Shown here: piece by piece, positions 1 through 4,927 of the stretch
Layout of the letters: each line of letters begins with the position of its first letter
How positions within the stretch are numbered: the stretch's first letter is position 1
NCBI GenBank assembly: GCA_049451635.1
Contig: JBMTVT010000090.1
Span: 1 to 5,961 of the forward strand
Source of the DNA: JBMTVT01 sp049451635
Lineage (GTDB): Bacteria; Bacteroidota; Bacteroidia; Flavobacteriales; Flavobacteriaceae
Length of the DNA: 5,961 nucleotides
Direction: 5' to 3'
Notes under the pieces: model-generated
Told to the model about the DNA's origin: nothing
Databases searched by the model: none
What the model saw: only the letters and a program-made list of their open reading frames with translations
Program-made: the position numbers and the translations under genes

Positions 1-296
1 GGTAATAAAAAAGAAAATATCTTAAAGAATATTGCCAGCAAAGGTATAGAGTCTGTATATCCAATATTTGTTCCTGCCGGATAATTAAAGTTTTCAATGT
101 AGCCAATTGGAAAGTGCCAAGGTTCGTCTAGAAAATAAACCCATCCTAGATAATGCTGCCCCCAATCATGATAGACAGACATTAACCAATTTATATTTGC
201 AGGAATTACAATAGAGATACCATAGCTAAGGTGAAATAAAACTATTATTAATACAAATGATAATAGAAAGTATTTGTTATTATTAATTCTCTCCAT
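1..296 (-). CDS. N-terminal part of DUF6311-like polytopic membrane protein (partial, runs off left edge)
   Basis: An open frame starts at an ATG at 296-294 and stays open to the window edge, giving 98 complete codons. Residues 9-31 form a hydrophobic membrane segment after a short polar N-terminus (MERINNNK). A conserved-looking periplasmic stretch follows: DWGQHYLGW (44-52), DEPWHFPIG (57-65), NYPAGTNIGYTDS (71-83), then a second hydrophobic segment from about 84. From memory these blocks match DUF6311 proteins, large multi-pass membrane proteins of glycan loci that look like GT-C glycosyltransferases. The Asp in DWGQH would be the natural candidate for a catalytic residue, but that is inference. 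The start overlaps the end of the upstream glycosyltransferase gene by 14 bp, so the two are probably translationally coupled and act together. The C-terminus lies outside the window, so completeness cannot be judged. Confidence 0.8.
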   Translation of the reverse strand, partial: MERINNNKYFLLSFVLIIVLFHLSYGISIVIPANINWLMSVYHDWGQHYLGWVYFLDEPWHFPIGYIENFNYPAGTNIGYTDSIPLLAIFFKIFSFLL

Positions 297-1242
297 TCTC
301 AATGCTTTCTATAAAATCTAAATATATTTTGGGATTTGGAGCGCTAATGTTTTTTCTAGAGCTTAATTGTAATAGTAATACAATCAGAGTAACAGTAAAA
401 AGCTGAAGAATAATTCCAGATATTATAAGTGTTAAACTTGATGCCCAACCGGGAATTGCATAATCGGTAAATATTTTCTGAAAAAGTATATAGATTATTG
501 AAATTGCGCAAAGCACTATACCATATAAAGTATATTTTAAAACTTTTAAAGATAAAAAGTCGAAATAAACCGAAATAGAACTAAGACCATGAATTATCAA
601 GTTGTTAAAATTCATCTTAGAAACACCATGATACCTTTTTCCCCTATCCAATAAAACTTTATCAAAAGGTATTCTAGACTGTATTATTCCACCTGAAAAG
701 TGGTTCCATATATTGTTTTGATGAATCACTTTTGATAAAAGCTCCTTGGGAATAACACTAAAGTTTCCAAAATTAATTTTTTGACCTGTTAAAAAATAGA
801 ATAGCTTCTTATAAATAATATATCCTACCTTGAATAAAAAAGATTCTTGTCTTTTTTTTCGTTGGGCAAAAATAATTTGTTTGTTATTCCCTTCTTCAGA
901 TTTTTCTATTAAAGTTATAATATCCTCAGGATTATCTTCTCCATCACTATCCATTACAACAACAAAATCTTTATGTTCTAATTCATTATAAAAATATTGT
1001 AAACCTACTGCAATTGCTCTTTGATGACCAATATTTATCTTAAGGTTCAATACAGTAATATTAAGTTTTGCTTTTTTTAAATTTCGCTCTTCCGTCGATC
1101 CGTCATTTACCACAATAATTGAAAAAACATATTTGTTTAAATACCTTTTCTGTAAATTTTCTATGTGTTTAGTAAGAACCTCAAAGCTCTCCCAATCATT
1201 ATATACAGGTGTCAAACAATATATATATTTAATTTTATCCAT
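283..1242 (-). CDS. Family 2 glycosyltransferase, GtrB/DPM1-like, membrane anchored
   Basis: This 319-residue protein probably transfers a sugar from a nucleotide donor to a polyprenyl phosphate at the inner face of the cytoplasmic membrane. The GT-A domain fills residues 5-210: the opening TPVYND (11-16), VVNDGST (44-50) for nucleotide binding, IGHQRAIAVG (71-80), the metal-binding DSDGED (98-103), GNFSVIP (159-165) and RYHGVSKM (203-210). Two membrane segments follow at about 236-256 and 267-292, joined by an AIPGWAS loop (262-268) like that of GtrB and ArnC-type enzymes. The family and topology are well supported, but the sugar is not readable from sequence. The start is the ATG at 1242, 26 bp after the methyltransferase stop, with no clear Shine-Dalgarno. 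The end overlaps the DUF6311-like gene, which would be the obvious membrane partner. The gene holds a run of eight A on the coding strand (852-859) encoding part of QRKKRQ. Confidence 0.92.
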   Translation of the reverse strand: MDKIKYIYCLTPVYNDWESFEVLTKHIENLQKRYLNKYVFSIIVVNDGSTEERNLKKAKLNITVLNLKINIGHQRAIAVGLQYFYNELEHKDFVVVMDSDGEDNPEDIITLIEKSEEGNNKQIIFAQRKKRQESFLFKVGYIIYKKLFYFLTGQKINFGNFSVIPKELLSKVIHQNNIWNHFSGGIIQSRIPFDKVLLDRGKRYHGVSKMNFNNLIIHGLSSISVYFDFLSLKVLKYTLYGIVLCAISIIYILFQKIFTDYAIPGWASSLTLIISGIILQLFTVTLIVLLLQLSSRKNISAPNPKIYLDFIESIENGEN

Positions 1243-1268
1243 ATACTATCTGGTGATTTAAGTTTGTT

Positions 1269-2087
1269 CTAATCAATCCAAAAATGAATCATTACAGGTT
1301 TTGGGCCAATTTCAAAAATTCCTTTCTCATAATATTTATATTCTGGAACGTAGCTCAAAATTAAATTGATAATCTCTTGAGCATTATTTTCTTTATGATA
1401 GGTTGTTATGGCAATTTTTGGCTTGTTTCTCTTTATCGTATTTTCGGCACCTTTCAGCATTTCAAATTCAAACCCCTCAATATCTGCCTTTAGATACGTG
1501 ATTTTTTCGTCTTGTGGAATTAAAGTGTCTATTCTTTTAATTGCTGTTTTAGAAGGGTTTTCCTTTTGGGACTCTCCTATTTTACCGCTTAACGAATCTT
1601 CATGAAAATCAATCACTCCATCTATATTACCTACAGCCACATTATAAATCGTCACTTTGTGCTTAAATGGCTCAAAAGTTGTTTTTAAGCAATTAACAAA
1701 TAACTTGCTAGGTTCAACTAAAAATATTTTTTTGCATTTTTTTGCAACAACTAATGGAAAAAGCCCTTCTGCCGTTCCAATATCAAGCAAAACTTCGCCT
1801 TCTTCAATTTCGGTTTTATCTTTTCTATAATAATGCCAGTCATTAGGGTCAAAAGTTTCGGCTGTTATTTGATATATGGAGTTTGTATCAAATTCTATAG
1901 GCCAAAACAATTTGACTGAAGTATTCTTAAACGTAACGAGATAATGGTCTCCTTTTGTTATACTCTTAATATATTTTGATGCTATTTTTTCTCTTTTAGG
2001 TTTTACAAGAAATTTAATTAATTCGGTAAAAATCACATTATTTTTTTGGGTAAATATCCAATAAAGTAAAATTTTCAGTCTTCTCAT
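1269..2087 (-). CDS. FkbM family SAM-dependent methyltransferase
   Basis: This 272-residue protein is a class I methyltransferase of the FkbM type (Methyltransf_21), a family that O-methylates sugars and other small hydroxylated substrates. The SAM-binding loop is LLDIGTAEGLF (100-110), with the acidic end of strand 2 at VEPS (124-127). The family's later block appears as KRIDTL (184-189) and YLKADIEGFEFEMLKGAE (198-215). An N-terminal region of about 90 residues precedes the fold and has no motif I recognise. I chose the ATG at 2087 because it forms an ATGA overlap with the rfbD stop, as at the rfbC/rfbD junction. An in-frame TTG at 2099 would add four residues and is less likely. Position right after the rhamnose genes suggests that the target is a sugar in the same glycan, possibly rhamnose, which is inference. 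It contains a tandem 10-base repeat with two A7 runs at 1727-1746. Confidence 0.9.
   Translation of the reverse strand: MRRLKILLYWIFTQKNNVIFTELIKFLVKPKREKIASKYIKSITKGDHYLVTFKNTSVKLFWPIEFDTNSIYQITAETFDPNDWHYYRKDKTEIEEGEVLLDIGTAEGLFPLVVAKKCKKIFLVEPSKLFVNCLKTTFEPFKHKVTIYNVAVGNIDGVIDFHEDSLSGKIGESQKENPSKTAIKRIDTLIPQDEKITYLKADIEGFEFEMLKGAENTIKRNKPKIAITTYHKENNAQEIINLILSYVPEYKYYEKGIFEIGPKPVMIHFWID
1727..1746 (-). repeat. Tandem 10-base repeat with two A7 runs inside the methyltransferase gene
   Basis: On the coding strand the unit TGCAAAAAAA occurs twice in a row, encoding part of VAKKCKKI. The repeat lies between the SAM-loop block and the VEPS block of the methyltransferase. Both seven-base runs are intact in frame here. 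Such runs are frequent in AT-rich genomes, so this may mean nothing. Confidence 0.6.
2084..2087 (-). promoter_or_regulatory. ATGA stop/start overlap that fixes the methyltransferase start
   Basis: The coding strand reads ATGA: ATG (2087-2085) opens the methyltransferase and TGA (2086-2084) closes rfbD. The same arrangement occurs at 2962-2959 between rfbC and rfbD. No Shine-Dalgarno is visible before it, so the methyltransferase probably depends on ribosomes finishing rfbD. Confidence 0.8.
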
Positions 2088-2962
2088 ACACTTATACAAT
2101 TTTTTAAACTTTGTTCCCAGCTTTGAATATTTACACCAAAAACATGTTTAATTTTACTTTTATCTAAAACACTATAAACAGGTCTTTTGGCTGGCGTAGG
2201 ATAACTTGATGATGGTATTGGTTGCAAATCTATATTAATTTTATTGATACTAAATATTTTTTTAGCAAAATCATACCAACTACAGGCGCCTTCATTACTA
2301 AAGTGATAGGTTCCATATAATTTTTTCAGCTCATTATTTTGCTCTAATAACATATGCTTAGATATAATATGAATAATTGCTTCGGCTAAATCATAGGCAT
2401 TTGTTGGCGTCCCTATTTGGTCGTTAACAACATTTAATTCTGTTTTGGTTTCTGCTAAATGCAACATCGTTTTTACAAAATTGGATCCGTAGGGAGAATA
2501 CAACCAAGACGTTCTGATGATGAATTGTTTTGCCAAAATAGCTTGAATATGCTTTTCTCCTTCCCATTTTGAAGCACCATAGGTGCTAATGGGATTAGGC
2601 AAATCACTTTCTTTATACGGCGTGGTTGTAGTCCCATCAAACACAAAATCGGTAGAAATTTGGATAAGGGTCGCCTTATTTTCCAAACAAGCCATGGCTA
2701 AGTTTTTAGGTCCTTCTGCATTAATTTTAAAAGCTAATTCAGGCTCTTCTTCTGCCTTATCGACTGCCGTATAAGCCGCGCAATTTACACAATAATGTAT
2801 TGGTTTATGTATTTCAAAAAACTGATTTACTTGGTTTAAATCAGTTATATCTAAATCTTCATAATCTGTATAAATAAAATTTAAATCGGTATAATTGCGT
2901 TCTAAATCTTTTATACAAAGCCCCAATTGTCCATTAGCACCTGTCACTAACACATTTATCAT
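2084..2962 (-). CDS. rfbD: dTDP-4-dehydrorhamnose reductase
   Basis: RfbD (RmlD) catalyses the last step of dTDP-L-rhamnose synthesis, the NAD(P)H-dependent reduction of dTDP-6-deoxy-L-lyxo-4-hexulose, in the cytoplasm. The 292-residue length is normal for the family. It is an extended short-chain dehydrogenase: the nucleotide-binding loop VTGANGQLG (6-14), NCAAYTAVDKAE (60-71), STDFVFDG (103-110) with the catalytic Thr, YGASK (128-132) with the catalytic Tyr and Lys, RTSWLY (150-155), and the C-terminal KRPVYSVLD (259-267) typical of RmlD. All key residues are present. It starts at ATG 2962 inside an ATGA overlap with rfbC, and its stop overlaps the methyltransferase start in the same way, so it sits in a tightly coupled operon. 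Confidence 0.97.
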   Translation of the reverse strand: MINVLVTGANGQLGLCIKDLERNYTDLNFIYTDYEDLDITDLNQVNQFFEIHKPIHYCVNCAAYTAVDKAEEEPELAFKINAEGPKNLAMACLENKATLIQISTDFVFDGTTTTPYKESDLPNPISTYGASKWEGEKHIQAILAKQFIIRTSWLYSPYGSNFVKTMLHLAETKTELNVVNDQIGTPTNAYDLAEAIIHIISKHMLLEQNNELKKLYGTYHFSNEGACSWYDFAKKIFSINKINIDLQPIPSSSYPTPAKRPVYSVLDKSKIKHVFGVNIQSWEQSLKNCISV

Positions 2963-3504
2963 ATCCGAGCATTTTCTAAATTAGGAAGTAGCCTATCTTT
3001 TTCAGATACAATAAATTGTTCTTCATTCAACTTCCAATCTATATTTAAACTTTTGTCGTTAAAAATAATACCTGATTCAGACTCTTTGTCATAAAAATTA
3101 TCGCATTTATATGAAAATAAAGCTTTATCGCTTAAAACAACAAAACCGTGAGCAAACCCTCTTGGTATGAAAAGTTGCTTTTTGTTTTCTTCGGATAATT
3201 CCACTGAAACATATTGCCCAAATGTGGGTGAGTTTTTTCTAATATCAACACAGACGTCGAGTACTTTTCCTTTAACAACTCTAACTAATTTGGCTTGAGC
3301 GTGCTCTCCTTTTTGATAGTGAAGACCTCTTAACACCCCTTTAGATGATAAGGATTCATTATCCTGAACGAACCTGATTTTTTCGCCAATTAATTCATTA
3401 AAGACTTTTTGATTGAAGCTCTCCAGAAAATAGCCCCTTTCGTCATTAAAAACTTTTGGTTCTATTATAAAACATCCTTCTAGCTTTGTTTCTGTTACCA
3501 TCAT
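2959..3504 (-). CDS. rfbC: dTDP-4-dehydrorhamnose 3,5-epimerase
   Basis: RfbC (RmlC) inverts C3 and C5 of dTDP-4-dehydro-6-deoxy-D-glucose to give the L-sugar intermediate used by RfbD. At 181 residues it has the usual length of this cupin-fold dimer. Visible family blocks are DERGYFLESF (21-30), FVQDNES (45-51), GVLRGLHYQ (56-64) with the catalytic His62, IPRGFAHGF (113-121), Tyr132 in FSYKCD as the likely acid, and Asp170 in SEKDRLLP as partner of the His. The set is complete, so the enzyme should be active. The frame offers two adjacent ATG codons (3504 and 3501). The first fits the one-base TAATG overlap with the rfbA stop and is preferred. Confidence 0.97.
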   Translation of the reverse strand: MMVTETKLEGCFIIEPKVFNDERGYFLESFNQKVFNELIGEKIRFVQDNESLSSKGVLRGLHYQKGEHAQAKLVRVVKGKVLDVCVDIRKNSPTFGQYVSVELSEENKKQLFIPRGFAHGFVVLSDKALFSYKCDNFYDKESESGIIFNDKSLNIDWKLNEEQFIVSEKDRLLPNLENARI

Positions 3505-4370
3505 TATTTCTTGTTCAGCAATCCCAATAGATTTTTTCCGTATCCACTTTTTAGCAAAGGTTCTGCCAAAGCCTTAAACTGTTCTTCATTTATAAAACCC
3601 ATCTCAAATGCAGCTGCTTCAATAGATCCTATTTTTAAGCCTTGGCGTTCTTCAATTACCTCAACAAATTGAGAGGCCTGCATAAGCGATTGAAATGTGC
3701 CTGTATCTAACCACGCGGTACCGCGGTCTAGTATACTTACATGTAGTTTGCCTTGTTTTAAATAAGCTTTATTAACATCGGTTATTTCTAGTTCCCCTCT
3801 ATAACTTGGTTTTATGTTTTTTGCTATTTCTACTACCGTATTATCGTAAAAGTAAATACCTGGAACCGCATAATTGGATTTTGGTTCTTTTGGTTTTTCT
3901 TCAATTGAAATAGCTTGACCTTCCTTATTAAACTCGACAACACCATAGCGTTCTGCATCTTGAACTCTGTAAGCATAAATAATGCCTCCTTCTGGATTGT
4001 TATTGGCCTGTAAAAGCTTGCTTAATCCTGTTCCGTAAAAAATATTATCCCCTAAAATTAGGGCTACTTTATCATTGCCTATAAACTGTTCTCCTATTAT
4101 AAACGCTTCGGCCAATCCTTTTGGCTCCTTTTGTTCAGCGTATTGAAAAACACATCCATATTTCTTGCCATCACCTAATAAATCTTTAAAGAGCGGTAGG
4201 TCTTTAGGTGTAGAAATAATCAATATCTCTTTAATTCCAGAATACATTAATGTAGACAGAGGATAATATATCATAGGCTTATCATAAACCGGCATTAACT
4301 GCTTACTTATTGAAAGTGTTAATGGGTGTAACCGTGTTCCTGAACCTCCTGCTAATATAATTCCTTTCAT
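3504..4370 (-). CDS. rfbA: Glucose-1-phosphate thymidylyltransferase
   Basis: RfbA (RmlA) joins glucose-1-phosphate and dTTP to make dTDP-glucose, the committed and normally feedback-inhibited step of the pathway. The 288-residue length is typical. Motifs in order: the nucleotidyltransferase signature GIILAGGSGTRLHPLT (3-18), KQLMPVYDKPMIYYPLS (23-39), LGDNIFYG (106-113) with metal-binding Asp108, IEEKP (156-160), RGELEITDVN (191-200), and WLDTGT (220-225) with the second metal Asp222. The start is ATG 4370, preceded by seven A residues and by repeat copy A, whose last unit ends 9 bases upstream. The stop overlaps the rfbC start by one base. It is separated from rfbB by the four-helix-bundle gene and its two repeats. 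Confidence 0.97.
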   Translation of the reverse strand: MKGIILAGGSGTRLHPLTLSISKQLMPVYDKPMIYYPLSTLMYSGIKEILIISTPKDLPLFKDLLGDGKKYGCVFQYAEQKEPKGLAEAFIIGEQFIGNDKVALILGDNIFYGTGLSKLLQANNNPEGGIIYAYRVQDAERYGVVEFNKEGQAISIEEKPKEPKSNYAVPGIYFYDNTVVEIAKNIKPSYRGELEITDVNKAYLKQGKLHVSILDRGTAWLDTGTFQSLMQASQFVEVIEERQGLKIGSIEAAAFEMGFINEEQFKALAEPLLKSGYGKNLLGLLNKK

Positions 4371-4379
4371 TTTTTTTCG

Positions 4380-4461
4380 TTATCCTGTTATCTTGTTATC
4401 GTGTTACAAAACTGTTTAGTCGAAACTTAATTCTGATTTCATAACTTGATAACTTCGTAAC
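4380..4461 (-). repeat. Octamer-based inverted-arm element, copy A (between four-helix-bundle gene and rfbA)
   Basis: On the coding strand the element begins at 4461 with three 8-base units of the form GTTAYNNN (GTTACGAA, GTTATCAA, GTTATGAA). It has a middle of about 30 bases and ends at 4407-4380 with four RTAACNNG-type units (GTAACACG, ATAACAAG, ATAACAGG, ATAA). The two arms are roughly complementary, so RNA could fold into a broken hairpin with GTTA/TAAC pairs and small internal loops. The outer 28 bases (4380-4407) match copy B (4837-4864) at 24 of 28 positions, and the other arm matches at 19 of 24. It fills almost all of the gap 4371-4471. No terminator-like GC stem with T-run is present on the coding strand. 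Confidence 0.8.
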
Positions 4462-4471
4462 TTTTTTACTG

Positions 4472-4828
4472 TTATGATGCTATGCTTCTTGTTAATTTTG
4501 ATAACATGCGTCTTATATAAATAATCAATTCTTTAATATCCTTAAGTTGGTTACTGTAATGTAATCTTTCACAAATTTCAATTTGAGTTTCTAATTCAGA
4601 TAAAGAGCCTTGAGCAATATATAAAAATCGTGAAAACTCTTTATTACCTTTTCGTCCAGCGCCTTCTGCTATATTCGAAGGGATAGAGACGGCACACCTC
4701 CTCATCTGTGCTACTAAACCAAATTGTTCTTTACTCGGAAAGGTTTCGGTTAATTGATATATTATTTCTACCAAATCCATTGATTTCTGCCACACATTTA
4801 AATCCTTATGAGATTGTATTTTTTGCAT
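4472..4828 (-). CDS. Four-helix-bundle protein (23S rRNA intervening-sequence protein / S23 family)
   Basis: This 118-residue soluble protein belongs to the family first found as ORFs inside intervening sequences of 23S rRNA genes (Pfam 23S_rRNA_IVP, TIGR02436). The same fold occurs in Avd accessory proteins of diversity-generating retroelements. Diagnostic blocks are HKDLNVWQKSMDLV (7-20), FGLVAQMRRCAVSIPSNIAEG (36-56, the strongest family signature), GRKGNKEFSRFL (58-69) and GSLSELETQIEI (74-85). Four helices are expected at about 11-28, 33-55, 62-91 and 95-115. The length is normal and the frame is intact. The cellular role of stand-alone members is not established, and nucleic-acid binding is suspected from relatives and the basic patches. 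The start is ATG 4828, 8 bases after the last unit of repeat copy B. It is the only gene here with no sugar role, and it splits rfbB from rfbA with ~100 bp gaps where the downstream junctions nearly all overlap, which suggests an insertion. Confidence 0.93.
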   Translation of the reverse strand: MQKIQSHKDLNVWQKSMDLVEIIYQLTETFPSKEQFGLVAQMRRCAVSIPSNIAEGAGRKGNKEFSRFLYIAQGSLSELETQIEICERLHYSNQLKDIKELIIYIRRMLSKLTRSIAS

Positions 4829-4836
4829 TATTGCTC

Positions 4837-4927
4837 TTATCCTGTTACCAAGTTATCTTGTTACACAGATCATTTAACTGATAGTTATTTCGAGCTTCAT
4901 AACCACATAACTCCATAACAGCATAAC
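4837..4927 (-). repeat. Octamer-based inverted-arm element, copy B (between rfbB and four-helix-bundle gene)
   Basis: On the coding strand it starts at the last base of the rfbB stop codon with four units of form GTTATGNN (GTTATGCT, GTTATGGA, GTTATGTG, GTTATGAA). After about 31 bases it ends with four RTAACNNG-type units (GTAACAAG, ATAACTTG, GTAACAGG, ATAAG) at 4864-4836. Layout and spacing equal copy A within one base, in the same orientation, with one extra unit at the rfbB side. The middle segments of the two copies are only weakly similar. The arms could pair imperfectly in RNA. It fills nearly the whole gap 4829-4926, and no separate promoter was recognised in it. Confidence 0.8.

Noticed and set aside
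1408..1605. Plus-strand open frame of 65 codons
   Set aside because: It lies wholly inside the methyltransferase gene on the other strand, whose motifs are unmistakable, and its product shows no recognisable domain.
2088..2099. TTG start adding four residues to the methyltransferase
   Set aside because: The ATG at 2087 makes an ATGA overlap with rfbD identical in form to the rfbC/rfbD junction, and TTG starts are less likely.
2583..2774. Plus-strand open frame of 63 codons
   Set aside because: Antisense shadow of rfbD over its catalytic region.
4408..4437. Bacteroidota-type promoter (TTG then TAnnTTTG) before rfbA
   Set aside because: CAGTTTTG on the coding strand fits the -7 box loosely, but no TTG lies at the right distance upstream, so it cannot be supported.
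4380..4461. Rho-independent terminator between the four-helix-bundle gene and rfbA
   Set aside because: The possible stem is AT-rich and interrupted and has no T-run after it on the coding strand. The run there is A7, directly before the rfbA start.
4472..4828. 23S rRNA intervening sequence, implying an rRNA gene here
   Set aside because: Both flanks are protein-coding rml genes, and no rRNA sequence is present. Only the protein family is shared.
4829..4927. CRISPR array or diversity-generating retroelement
   Set aside because: The repeats are 8-base degenerate units without unique spacers of constant size. No reverse transcriptase, template/variable repeat pair or Cas gene is visible, although the four-helix protein is a distant relative of Avd.
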